Shown: piece after piece, positions 25,698-33,462 of the stretch
Layout of the letters: every line of letters starts with the position of its first letter
How positions within the stretch are numbered: position 1 is the first letter of the stretch
Source of the DNA: Arthrobacter hankyongi
GTDB lineage: Bacteria; Actinomycetota; Actinomycetes; Actinomycetales; Micrococcaceae
Length of the DNA stretch: 64,000 nucleotides
Reading direction: 5' to 3'
NCBI RefSeq assembly: GCF_022012395.1
Contig: NZ_JAKLTQ010000015.1
Coordinates: 1 to 64,000, forward strand
The notes under the pieces: generated by a model
Told to the model about the DNA's origin: nothing
Database searches by the model: none
Seen by the model: only the letters and a program-made list of their open reading frames with translations
Translations under genes and position numbers: made by a program

Positions 25698-26891
25698 CTA
25701 CTTGGCGTCCGCCGCGGCGGCGATGACGGCCGCGGTGACCGCGGGGGCCACGCGCTCGTCCAGCGGGCTGGGAATGATGTAGTCCGGGCGCAGCCCGTCC
25801 TGCGCGGCGATGCCGGCGATTGCTTCGGCCGCGGCAACCTTCATCGCGGGGGTGATCCGCCGTGCCCCGGCGTCCAGGGCGCCGCGGAAGATGCCGGGGA
25901 ACGCCAGCACATTGTTGATCTGGTTGGCAAAGTCGGACCGGCCGGTAGCCACGACCTTGGCGTATTTGTGCGCGATCTCCGGGTGGATTTCCGGGTCCGG
26001 GTTGGACAGCGCGAAGATCACCGCGTCCGCGGACATCTTTGCCAGCGTTTCTTCCGGAACGGTGCCCGAGGACACGCCAATGAATACGTCCGCCCCGTCC
26101 AGGGCCTGCGTGGTGCCGCCGGTGATCGAGCGCGGGTTGGTGCGTGCGGCGTAGGCGGCCTTGATCTCGGTCAGGTCGCCGCGGTCGGTGTGGATGATGC
26201 CGCGGGAATCGAGCAGGATCACGTCGGTGATGCCGGCGGCCAGCAGGATCTCGGCCACCGCGATGCCGGCGGCACCGGCGCCGGAGATGACCACCTTGAG
26301 CGAGGCCGCCTCGCGGCCGATGACCTTCGCGGCGTTGGTCAGCGCGGCCAGGACCACGACGGCGGTGCCGTGCTGGTCGTCGTGCATCACCGGCATGTCC
26401 AGGGCCTCGATCAGCTTCGCCTCGAGCTCGAAGCAGCGCGGGGCGGCGATATCCTCCAGGTTGACCGCCCCAAAGCTCGAGCGCAGCCGGACCAGGGTCT
26501 CGACGATCTCGTCCACGTCGGTGGTCTCGAGCACCAGCGGGATCGAGTCCAGCCCGCCGAACTTCTTGAACAGGGCTGCCTTGCCCTCCATCACCGGCAG
26601 CGACGCGGCGGCGCCGATGTTCCCCAGGCCCAGCACTGCGGTGCCGTCCGAAACCACCGCGACCAGGCGCGAGGCCCAGGTGTAGCGTTTGGCCAGCTCC
26701 GGGTCCAGGTTGATGGCCCGCGAGACCTGGGCAACCCCCGGGGTGTAGGCGATGGACAGATCGCGCTTGTCGTCCAGCGGTGCGGTCAGTCCGATCTGCA
26801 GCTTGCCGCCCTCATGCGCGGCGAAGATCTCCTCGTCGGTCAGTTCAATGGAGTTGGAATTGCCAGCTATGGCGGTCAAAGCATTCCTCAT
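25698..26891 (-). CDS. NAD(P)-dependent malic enzyme
   Basis: A 397-residue enzyme that decarboxylates malate to pyruvate. Visible are DLSIAYTPGVAQVSRAI, SDGTAVLGLGNIGAAASLPVMEGKAALFKKFGG, MPVMHDDQHGTAVVVLAAL (metal and substrate site), the nucleotide loop VVISGAGAAGIAVAEILLAAG, and FALSNPDPEIHPE. The short form without a phosphotransacetylase domain is seen. The ATG at 26891 lacks a clear ribosome binding site; a TTG four codons in has GAGG upstream and is an alternative start. The upstream region is the DnaA-box cluster. Confidence 0.9.
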   Translation of the reverse strand: MRNALTAIAGNSNSIELTDEEIFAAHEGGKLQIGLTAPLDDKRDLSIAYTPGVAQVSRAINLDPELAKRYTWASRLVAVVSDGTAVLGLGNIGAAASLPVMEGKAALFKKFGGLDSIPLVLETTDVDEIVETLVRLRSSFGAVNLEDIAAPRCFELEAKLIEALDMPVMHDDQHGTAVVVLAALTNAAKVIGREAASLKVVISGAGAAGIAVAEILLAAGITDVILLDSRGIIHTDRGDLTEIKAAYAARTNPRSITGGTTQALDGADVFIGVSSGTVPEETLAKMSADAVIFALSNPDPEIHPEIAHKYAKVVATGRSDFANQINNVLAFPGIFRGALDAGARRITPAMKVAAAEAIAGIAAQDGLRPDYIIPSPLDERVAPAVTAAVIAAAADAK

Positions 26892-27283
26892 TTCAACATC
26901 GGGGCCCGTGGACAGGGCGTAGATACGGCCACGTAGCAGGAGAGGTCTTCTCCGCCCGGCAGCTGCAGGCTGTGCTGTTCAACAAAGGACCGGTCCGCGC
27001 ACAATCAGGCCTGCTCGACCGCGGCGCGGCCAACCGGTGGCCATCCGACGTGCCCGGCTGGTCGAACCGGGTCCCGGACTCGTTAAATTACCGGACAATC
27101 CCTCCTCGCCGCAGGCATGTGTCCTGATCGGCGGCAATTGTGTCGCCCGGTTTGCGGACGCCGAACTTTGCACAGATGTTCACAGAGTTATCCACAGGTG
27201 TGTACAACTCGGAGTCGGAATCACGCAAAAACCCCTCGATCCCCGTGTTTCCGGACGAAGCACGATAAATCACACGCATGTAA

Positions 27284-27317
27284 GTTATCCACCCTGTGTA
27301 TAAACACTGTGGATAAC
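27284..27317. repeat. DnaA-box dyad 1
   Basis: GTTATCCAC at 27284-27292 is inverted as GTGGATAAC at 27309-27317. Between them GTGTATAAACAC (27296-27307) forms an inner inverted repeat with an ATAA centre. Confidence 0.85.
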
Positions 27318-27491
27318 CCGACGTCCATGCGCCTGGCGGGCGTCCTCAACCGTCGGACCGCCGAAAAGGTGCGTTGAACCGGCCGTCAATCCGCGAAAAC
27401 TCGTTCGCCGCTTCGCCCGGCCCACATCTGTCGGCCCCACACCGGCAACAGACGCAGCAAAGTCTGCAAATTGCCCGGGTCCACAGTTGTG

Positions 27492-27525
27492 CACACAGTT
27501 ATCCACAGGCGTGGATAACTGTGTG
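27492..27525. repeat. DnaA-box dyad 2, 15-bp perfect arms
   Basis: CACACAGTTATCCAC at 27492-27506 is exactly inverted at 27511-27525 around the loop AGGC. Each arm contains a DnaA box. The centre is 208 bases from that of dyad 1. Confidence 0.9.
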
Positions 27526-27673
27526 TCTTTCACCGCACCAATCGCCGCCAGCATGCGGAAGTGCGTGGTCATGGGAGCGGATGACAGGCCTGTAAGTTTC
27601 CCACACTGTGCACAACCCCTGTGGAAAACCGGAGCCTTAATGTGAAACAGCCGCGAAAACTCGTGGTGAAAGG

Positions 27674-27697
27674 TTAAATAAAAGGCCGGTACCGGCC
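27674..27697 (-). terminator. terminator of the rhomboid gene
   Basis: On the minus strand GGCCGGTACCGGCC is followed by TTTTATTTAA, a hairpin with a T-rich tail about 65 bases after the rhomboid stop. Confidence 0.65.
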
Positions 27698-27761
27698 CGT
27701 CAACGGTGAACGGTTCCGGTCCCGGCCGGGACAGATTCTCCAGGGCCTGGGCCGCCGGCGG

Positions 27762-28628
27762 TTAGCCAGTAATGGAGACGAGCATGGAGCCGGCCCAGGT
27801 CAGCACGGCCAGCAGCACCGCGATCCCGCCCAGGCCAGCCCACTGGAGCTTCTGCTGGTTCCTTCCCCGGGGCGCATAGACAATCACTGCCGCAGCCAGC
27901 GCCCCCACCACGAGTCCGCCCAGGTGTGCCTGCCAGGAGATCCCCGGCATCAGGCTCACTGCCGCGTTGATGGCGATCAGCACAAGAATCCCACGCACGT
28001 CCTGCTTGCGCTGCAGCTGGATGATGAAGAGCGTGGCAAACAGGCCGAAGACGCCGCCGGAGGCACCGACCACGCCCTGGTTCCACTGGCCCAGCAGCAG
28101 TACCGCCACGGACCCGCCCCAGATCGACAGCAGGTAGACGGTGATGAACCGTGCCCTGCCCAGCAGGGGTTCAAGTACCTGGCCGAATACCCACAGGGCG
28201 TACATGTTGAAGGCGATGTGCAGCACAAAGCCCTGCGAATGCAGGAATCCCGCGGTAATCATCCGCCATGGCTCGAACGGCACACCGGGCAGCTGGGAGG
28301 TGTAGACGGGGGCGTAGATCAGATAGTCCGAGATGGCCGGCACCACCCACTGCAGGATGTAAAACACGACGCAGGTAATGATGATGCCGACGGTCACCAC
28401 GGGCTGCCCGGACGTGGCGGCACCGAAGGCCGTCCGCGGCGTCTTGACTTTGGCAGCCAGCTCGTTCACACAGTCCACGCACTGGATGCCGACCGCGGCG
28501 CTGCGCTGGCATTCCGGGCAGGCAGGCCTGCCGCACCGCTGGCAGCGGACATAGGAGACTCGGTCCGGGTGCCGCGGGCACACGGGGGCTTCGGTGTGTG
28601 CAGGCTCTGCCGGAGCGCCGAACGACAT
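27762..28628 (-). CDS. rhomboid family intramembrane serine protease with N-terminal zinc-binding cysteines
   Basis: A 288-residue protease. The N-terminal 55 residues have paired cysteines (CPRHPDRVSYVRCQRCGRPACPECQ...CVDC), a B-box-like zinc motif. Six or so helices follow. The rhomboid signature is complete: H137-x3-N141 in LHIAFNMYALWVFG, catalytic S190 in GVVGASGGVFGLF, and partner H235 in SWQAHLGGLVVG. It cleaves membrane-helix substrates, not identified here. The stop is followed by a terminator. Confidence 0.93.
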   Translation of the reverse strand: MSFGAPAEPAHTEAPVCPRHPDRVSYVRCQRCGRPACPECQRSAAVGIQCVDCVNELAAKVKTPRTAFGAATSGQPVVTVGIIITCVVFYILQWVVPAISDYLIYAPVYTSQLPGVPFEPWRMITAGFLHSQGFVLHIAFNMYALWVFGQVLEPLLGRARFITVYLLSIWGGSVAVLLLGQWNQGVVGASGGVFGLFATLFIIQLQRKQDVRGILVLIAINAAVSLMPGISWQAHLGGLVVGALAAAVIVYAPRGRNQQKLQWAGLGGIAVLLAVLTWAGSMLVSITG

Positions 28629-28652
28629 CTGGATACTCCTGTGGATAGACAG

Positions 28653-28680
28653 ATCCCCGCCCGGATGCCCGGGCGGGGAT
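28653..28680 (-). terminator. hairpin after ppiA
   Basis: ATCCCCGCCCG and its exact inverse enclose GATGCC. It lies between the ppiA stop and the rhomboid start on the same strand and has no clear T-run, so it may be a partial terminator or a processing site. Confidence 0.6.
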
Positions 28681-28691
28681 AGTGCTTGTGG

Positions 28692-29243
28692 CTAGAGCTG
28701 CTCGACGGTGATGCTCTGGATCACCACGTCCTCAAGCGGCTTGTCCCGCATGTCCGTGGCGACCGAATTGAGCTTGTCGACGACGGCGCGGGAGGCTTCG
28801 TCCGATACGTCGCCGAAGATCGTGTGCTTACCCTGGAGCCAGGTGGTGGGCGTCGTGGTGATAAAGAACTGGGAGCCGTTGGTGCCGCGGCCGCCGCGGA
28901 TGCCGGCGTTGGCCATGGCCAGCTTGTACGGCTCGGTGAAGTCCAGATCCGGGTTGATTTCGTCGTCGAACTGGTAGCCCGGTCCGCCGATGCCCTGGCC
29001 CAGCGGGTCCCCGCCCTGGATCATGAAGTCCTTGATGATCCGGTGGAAGATGACCCCGTTGTACAGCGGCGCATTGGTCTCCTCGCCGGTTTCGGGGTGC
29101 TTCCAGGTGATTTCCCCGGTGGCCAGGCCCACAAAGTTCTTCACCGTCTTCGGCGCGTGGTTGCCGAAGAGGTTGACGACGATGTCGCCGTGGTTCGTAT
29201 GGATGGTCGCTTTGGCGGTAGGAATTGCAGTCATGGCACCCAT
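28692..29243 (-). CDS. ppiA: cyclophilin-type peptidyl-prolyl cis-trans isomerase
   Basis: A 183-residue cytoplasmic cyclophilin (no signal peptide) that helps protein folding. Active-site blocks are VIFHRIIKDFMIQGGDP, AMANAGIRGGRGTNGSQFFITTTPTTWLQGKHTIFG. An insertion, WKHPETGEETNAP, is typical of actinobacterial PpiA. ATG codons at 29243 and 29234 are both possible. Its place next to the origin matches mycobacterial ppiA. Confidence 0.95.
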   Translation of the reverse strand: MGAMTAIPTAKATIHTNHGDIVVNLFGNHAPKTVKNFVGLATGEITWKHPETGEETNAPLYNGVIFHRIIKDFMIQGGDPLGQGIGGPGYQFDDEINPDLDFTEPYKLAMANAGIRGGRGTNGSQFFITTTPTTWLQGKHTIFGDVSDEASRAVVDKLNSVATDMRDKPLEDVVIQSITVEQL

Positions 29244-29347
29244 TGTTCCACGCAGCTGGGGCGGAAATGCCAGCCGCCGCCGGTTCCGCGCTCAGTGAAA
29301 ATCGCGGATATTCGCGGACCGGCGTAGCAGCCCCCCGCCGCGCAAAG

Positions 29348-29353
29348 TAGGCT
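29348..29353 (+). promoter_or_regulatory. -10 hexamer upstream of the 11-residue-repeat gene
   Basis: TAGGCT lies 33 bases before the ATG at 29387, with GGGAGGTAGTT as ribosome binding site in between. Confidence 0.45.
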
Positions 29354-29386
29354 GAACCTGACTGTTGCCGTGCACGGGAGGTAGTT

Positions 29387-30316
29387 ATGAAGAAGAATGA
29401 ACGTCTGAACTACGACTTGGGAAACACGATGACCACAGCCAAGGACTGGGCGAGTCCCAAGGTGGAGGCGGCGTACCTGTGGGCGGAGAAGGGGATCGAG
29501 GCCGCGTCCCCGCGCGTTCAGGAGGCCGTCCGGCGGGCGTCCCACGAACTGTCGATGGGCGTGACCACGGTGACCCCGAAGATCCAGTTGGAACTGGAAA
29601 AGCTCGCCCCGAAAATCGCCCGTCTCATCGACGATGCCACCCCCAAGATCCAGGACACCTTGGACCGGGCGACACCGGCCCTTAATACGGCCAAGGAAAA
29701 GGTGGTGGGTGACTACATCCCCACGATTTCCACCAAGCTGGGGGCCACGGCCGAAACCGTCGCACGCAGCCTGGACAAGGCCACGGCCGCCGAGACCGCA
29801 GCGGCCGCCGCGGCGGCCGCCAAAGCACAGGCTGACGCTGCCCGCTCCGGCAAGAAGGGCAAGGGCTGGCTGATTGCCGGCATTGTCGGTGCCGCCGCCG
29901 CGGCCGGCGTAGCCGCCTGGCGAGCCTCCCGCCCCGTCGAGGACCCGTGGAAGACCCCGGTCCCGACGCCGGCCCCGGCCGCGGTCCCGACGCCGGCCGC
30001 AACCCCGACGTCCGCAGCCGGTCAGGCGTCTGCCGCTCCGGCAGCCGGGCAGGCAGCATCCCAGGTCTCGGGTGCCACACCGGCGGCGGAAGCCGCTGGC
30101 AAGGCCTCGGCCGAGTCAGCCACCGATGCCACCGCCCCCGATGCGCCCGGTACCGTCGGCAGCGGCAAGCACCTGGCCGGGGACACCGGCAAAGCCGGGG
30201 ATGTGACGGCGGCGGAAGCCGCACTGGACGACGTTGCCCCGGAGAAGGCCGATGCGGAGAAGCCTGCCACGCGCAGGAACTCTCGCAAGGAGGGCCCGGC
30301 CGAAGACGCCGTCTGA
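29387..30316 (+). CDS. 11-residue-repeat protein with one membrane helix
   Basis: A 309-residue protein of unknown function. Residues 41-106 are six consecutive 11-residue units (SPRVQEAVRRA, SHELSMGVTTV, TPKIQLELEKL, APKIARLIDDA, TPKIQDTLDRA, TPALNTAKEKV). Such units are expected to form an amphipathic helix, as in apolipoproteins and LEA proteins. An Ala-rich helix follows, then a membrane-like segment GWLIAGIVGAAAAAGVAAWRA near 160-180. The tail is disordered and rich in Ala, Pro and Thr, with some charge. GGGAGG precedes the ATG. A membrane- or lipid-surface role is inference. Confidence 0.75.
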   Translation: MKKNERLNYDLGNTMTTAKDWASPKVEAAYLWAEKGIEAASPRVQEAVRRASHELSMGVTTVTPKIQLELEKLAPKIARLIDDATPKIQDTLDRATPALNTAKEKVVGDYIPTISTKLGATAETVARSLDKATAAETAAAAAAAAKAQADAARSGKKGKGWLIAGIVGAAAAAGVAAWRASRPVEDPWKTPVPTPAPAAVPTPAATPTSAAGQASAAPAAGQAASQVSGATPAAEAAGKASAESATDATAPDAPGTVGSGKHLAGDTGKAGDVTAAEAALDDVAPEKADAEKPATRRNSRKEGPAEDAV

Positions 30317-30353
30317 GGACGATGAGGGGCGTTCCCGCCCCGCTGCCTTGAAC

Positions 30354-30387
30354 CACGTGGGGGCCCGTCATCACGGGCCCCCACGTG
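30354..30387 (+). terminator. terminator of the 11-residue-repeat gene
   Basis: Arms of 15 perfect base pairs starting CACGTGGGGG enclose CATC. TTTAA follows. Confidence 0.85.
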
Positions 30388-30436
30388 TTTAACGGCTCGG
30401 CACCGTGCGTTAACGGTTCGGCCGCAAGCTGGCTGT

Positions 30437-30442
30437 TAGATT
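30437..30442 (+). promoter_or_regulatory. -10 hexamer of the leaderless glycosyltransferase gene
   Basis: TAGATT is followed by six bases and the GTG at 30449. No ribosome binding site is present. Confidence 0.45.
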
Positions 30443-30448
30443 GAACCC

Positions 30449-31288
30449 GTGCAGCCTGCCATGCCAAGCGTCTCGATCGTGATTCCGGCCTACAACGAAG
30501 AGGCGGTCATCCGCCAGTGCATCCTTGCCGCCCTCTACCAGTCGGTGCCGGCCCTGGAAATCATCGTGGTGGACAACCGGTCCACTGACCGGACGGCGGA
30601 GCTGGTCGGCCTGATGCAGGAAGAATATCCGGAGGCACCGCTCGTCCTGCTCTCCCATGACGCCGAACAGGGCCTGATTCCCACCCGCAATTACGGACTG
30701 GATCATGCCACGGGAGATGTGCTGGGCAGGATCGATGCGGATTCGGTGCTGGAACCGGACTGGGTGGAGCAGGTCCAGCGCGGTTTCGCCGATCCCACGG
30801 TCATGGCAGCCACCGGCCCGGTGCTCTACTACGACATGCCGCTACGCCGCTTCGGGCTGCGGGCCGACGACCGGATTCGCCGCTTTGTGCTGAAGCTGGC
30901 CAGGAAGCAGTACCACTTCCTGTTCGGTTCCAACATGGCACTCCGCCGGGACGCCTGGGAGGCCATCCGGGCCGAGGTGTGCCGGGACGAGGCGGACGAG
31001 ATGCACGAAGACCTCGACCTGTCGGTGCACCTGGCCGACCATGCGCTGAAGATCCTGTACCTTCCCGGCATGATCAGCGGCATGTCGGCGCGCCGGCTGG
31101 AGGACTCGCCCAAAGATTACCGGTACTACGTCACACGCTTTGACCGGACCTACCGGAACCACAAGATCCACCGGCGCGTACTGCGCGTGCCGATGCTGAT
31201 CTTCATGGGCGTCTACTACCCGGCCAAGGTGCTGCGCAAGGTGCACCAGGTACGTACCGGACAGTTGATCCGCCGCGGCGGCATCTGA
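30449..31288 (+). CDS. family 2 glycosyltransferase
   Basis: A 279-residue GT-A fold enzyme. Nucleotide-sugar motifs are VSIVIPAYNEEAVIRQC, IIVVDNRSTDRTAELV, GRIDADSVLEPDWVEQV (D-x-D) and HEDLDLSVHLADHALKI. There is no multi-helix membrane domain; the C-terminus has only one weak hydrophobic stretch (VPMLIFMGVYYPAKVL). The sugar and acceptor are unknown; an envelope polysaccharide or glycolipid is likely. The GTG start is probably leaderless; an ATG lies four codons in. Confidence 0.88.
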   Translation: MQPAMPSVSIVIPAYNEEAVIRQCILAALYQSVPALEIIVVDNRSTDRTAELVGLMQEEYPEAPLVLLSHDAEQGLIPTRNYGLDHATGDVLGRIDADSVLEPDWVEQVQRGFADPTVMAATGPVLYYDMPLRRFGLRADDRIRRFVLKLARKQYHFLFGSNMALRRDAWEAIRAEVCRDEADEMHEDLDLSVHLADHALKILYLPGMISGMSARRLEDSPKDYRYYVTRFDRTYRNHKIHRRVLRVPMLIFMGVYYPAKVLRKVHQVRTGQLIRRGGI

Positions 31289-31296
31289 GCCGCGGC

Positions 31297-32196
31297 TCAG
31301 TCGGTGCCCAACGCCGCTTCGGCACCGCTGCCGCCGGTGTCCCGGCCACGGTTCTGGAACAGCACGACGACGGCGAGCCCGGCCAGGATCAAGGCCAGGC
31401 CCAGGTAGGTCACCCAGGGCAGGGTTTCGCCCAGGAACAAGGCGGCCAGCAACGCCGCGCCGGGGATCTCCAGCAGGATGATCATGGACACCACCAGCGG
31501 GCTGATCACCGCCAGCAGGTGGTTCAAGGCGGTATGCCCCACGAGCTGGGCCGCCAGGGTGACGCCCAGGATGCCGAGCCAGGCCTCCGTGGAGAAGCCC
31601 ACCAGGGGCTGGCCAAAGCCCAGGCAGAGCACCAGCAGCAGGACGGCACACAGCCCGTAGCACAGGCCCGTGTAGCTCTGCGTGGACAGCGTGCGGCGCA
31701 CCCGCCCGCCGGCCATGGTGTACAGCCCGGCGAGGGCCCCGCCCAGCAGCGCCAGGATGTCTCCGGTGACTGCGGCGGGGGACAGCCGCAGGTCGAATCC
31801 TGAGATCAGCATTGCGCCCATCAAGGCCAAGCCCAGCCCGGCCGCCACTGCCGGGGCGGTCCGGATCCCGCGCACACGGTTGAAGACGACAATCCAGGCA
31901 GACTGCAGGCAGACCAGGGCGGTCGCCGCGGCCACCGAGGTCAGCTGCAGCGCGGTGATGAAACAGGCGAAGTGCAGGGCCAGCGCCGTCGCGGCCACGG
32001 CGGTCCAGGTGCGGTCCGCCCTCGTCATCCGCTTCAGTTCCCCGCGCCGGGAAACCGCGGCCGGCACTCCCATCACGATGCCGCCCAGGCAGTTGCGCCA
32101 GAAGGCGATGGCCAGTGCGGGAGCGGCGGTGGCGGCCATGATCGGGCCAGATGCCGAGATCCCCAGTACTCCGGCGGTGGCGAGGACGAAGTTCAC
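31297..32196 (-). CDS. EamA/DMT-superfamily exporter
   Basis: A 299-residue membrane protein with about ten helices in two EamA halves, for example AFWRNCLGGIVMGVPAAVS and VAATALALHFACFITALQLTSVAAATALV in the first half, and LVGHTALNHLLAVISPLVVSMIILLEIPGAALLAALFLGE in the second. The family exports small metabolites; the substrate cannot be read here. The GTG start lies six bases after TAGGCT, so the mRNA is probably leaderless. It is convergent with the glycosyltransferase gene. Confidence 0.88.
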   Translation of the reverse strand: MNFVLATAGVLGISASGPIMAATAAPALAIAFWRNCLGGIVMGVPAAVSRRGELKRMTRADRTWTAVAATALALHFACFITALQLTSVAAATALVCLQSAWIVVFNRVRGIRTAPAVAAGLGLALMGAMLISGFDLRLSPAAVTGDILALLGGALAGLYTMAGGRVRRTLSTQSYTGLCYGLCAVLLLVLCLGFGQPLVGFSTEAWLGILGVTLAAQLVGHTALNHLLAVISPLVVSMIILLEIPGAALLAALFLGETLPWVTYLGLALILAGLAVVVLFQNRGRDTGGSGAEAALGTD

Positions 32197-32202
32197 CAGC
32201 CC

Positions 32203-32208
32203 AGCCTA
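32203..32208 (-). promoter_or_regulatory. -10 hexamer of the DMT exporter gene
   Basis: TAGGCT on the minus strand, six bases before the GTG at 32196. The 12 bases upstream are identical to those upstream of the -10 at 3691 apart from the repeat's internal variation. Confidence 0.5.
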
Positions 32209-32258
32209 GCCGCCGAGGGCCCCGCCGCGAGCTTGCGAGCGGTGGGAGGCGGCTTGGC

Positions 32259-32264
32259 GCTAGC
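32259..32264. repeat. target-site duplication GCTAGC, left
   Basis: GCTAGC directly before the left inverted repeat; the same six bases follow the right end at 33383-33388. Confidence 0.8.
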
Positions 32265-33382
32265 TGTACTGGTCCGGGAGGTTAGTGACACGGGGCGGGA
32301 AATGAGGCACTAAAGAGGACCTCCGGTGTTGTGTGGAGCTTGTCGAAGGCCTGCACACCCACCGGGAGGTCCCGTGTCCCACCCTAACTCTCCATTGTCC
32401 GAAACGGGCCGGCTGCGGCTGGCCCGATGCATCGTGAAGGATGGCTGGCCGCTGCGCCGGGCCGCCGAACGCTTCGGTGTCTCCACCGCCACTGCCGCGC
32501 GGTGGGCCCGGCGCTACCGGCAGCACGGCGAGGCCGGGATGGCCGGGCACAGCAGCAGGCCGCGTTCCTGCCCCCACCAAACCGGCAGGCGCACCGAACG
32601 CCGCGCTGTGGGGCTGCGCACCAGCAGGCGCTGGGGGCCGGCCAGGATTGCCTGGCACCTGCACCTGGCGCCCTCCACGGTCCGGCGGATCCTGGCCCGG
32701 TACGGCTGCCCGCCGCTGCGGTTCACCGACCCTGCCAGCGGCGCCCGGATCCGCTCCGGCCGCCAGGTGCGCCGGTACGAGTATCCGGCGCCCGGCGGGA
32801 TGCTGCACGTGGACATCAAGAAGCTCGGGTCCATCCCCGACGGCGGCGGGCACAAGGTGCTGGGCAGGTCCGCAGGCGAACACAACCGCCGCAGCCGCAA
32901 CCGGGCCCAGACCGGACGCCGCCTGCGCGGGCAGAAGCTCGGCTACGGATTCATCCACCACGCCCTCGACGACCACTCCCGCTACGCGTGTTCGGAGATC
33001 CTCGGGGACGAGACGAAGGAAACGGCCGCCGGATTCATGGCCCGCGCCTTGGCCCACTTCACGGCCCTGGGCGTGCGGGTCGAACGCGTCATGACCGACA
33101 ACGGCTCCTGCTACCGCTCCCGGGACTTCGCCGCGGTGCTGCACGACGCAGGCGTCAGGCACTACCGCACCCGTCCCTACCGGCCCCAGACCAACGGCAA
33201 GGTCGAACGCTTCAACCGCATCCTGCTGGAGGAATGGGCCTACGCCCGGGCCTACGGCTCGGAAACCGAACGCCGGTCCCTCTACCCGGGCTTCCTGGAA
33301 CACTACAATCAGCACAGGCCCCACACGGCACTGAAGGGAAAGGCGCCCGCCAGCCGTGTCACCAACCAACCGGCCTAGTACA
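32265..33382 (+). mobile_element. complete IS481-family-like insertion sequence, 1118 bp
   Basis: Both ends start TGTACT and end in 29-bp imperfect inverted repeats (24 of 29 identical; 32265-32293 and 33354-33382), reading inward to GTGACACGG. Six-base direct duplications GCTAGC flank it. It carries one intact transposase gene and no passenger. It sits in intergenic repeat copy 4. Confidence 0.93.
32374..33378 (+). CDS. IS481-family-like transposase
   Basis: A 334-residue DDE transposase, apparently intact. The N-terminal HTH, LARCIVKDGWPLRRAAERFGVSTATAARWARRYRQHG, is followed by a second HTH-like region. The rve catalytic core has D147 (HVDIKK), D242 (MTDNGS) and E278 (GKVERF), with 35 residues between the last two. 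YNQHRPHTALKGKAPASR is the usual C-terminal block. The GTG start has GGGAGG upstream; an in-frame start at 32326 is possible. The stop overlaps the right inverted repeat. Confidence 0.93.
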   Translation: MSHPNSPLSETGRLRLARCIVKDGWPLRRAAERFGVSTATAARWARRYRQHGEAGMAGHSSRPRSCPHQTGRRTERRAVGLRTSRRWGPARIAWHLHLAPSTVRRILARYGCPPLRFTDPASGARIRSGRQVRRYEYPAPGGMLHVDIKKLGSIPDGGGHKVLGRSAGEHNRRSRNRAQTGRRLRGQKLGYGFIHHALDDHSRYACSEILGDETKETAAGFMARALAHFTALGVRVERVMTDNGSCYRSRDFAAVLHDAGVRHYRTRPYRPQTNGKVERFNRILLEEWAYARAYGSETERRSLYPGFLEHYNQHRPHTALKGKAPASRVTNQPA

Positions 33383-33462
33383 GCTAGCGTTCGCCGCCTG
33401 CCCCGCACGGGAGGCGGTAGCATCGGTGCACCGGCTGCCGGGCCGGGGAAAGCGAGGCGGAA

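Larger units (their letters stand above)
26892..27761. other. 870-bp intergenic region with dense DnaA-box cluster
   Basis: I see no convincing gene. Boxes fitting TTWTNCACA or TTGTNCACA occur at 27188 (+), 27199 (-), 27295 (-), 27308 (-), 27487 (+), 27499 (+), 27607 (-) and 27620 (-). Near matches are at 27171, 27285 and 27510. Two large dyads are formed by back-to-back boxes. A short AT-rich stretch (GGTTAAATAAAA) lies at 27672-27683. The region also carries the malic enzyme promoter. Confidence 0.8.
32203..33424. repeat. dispersed intergenic repeat, copy 4, split by IS481-type element
   Basis: The left half (32203-32264) has AGCCTAGCCGCCGAGGG, CGAGCTTGCGAG and GGGAGGCGGCTTGGCGCTAGC. The right half (33383-33424) has GCTAGCGTTCGCCGCCTGCCCCG. 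Joining them across the element restores the order found in copy 1, with A replaced by G in GCTAAC. Confidence 0.85.
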
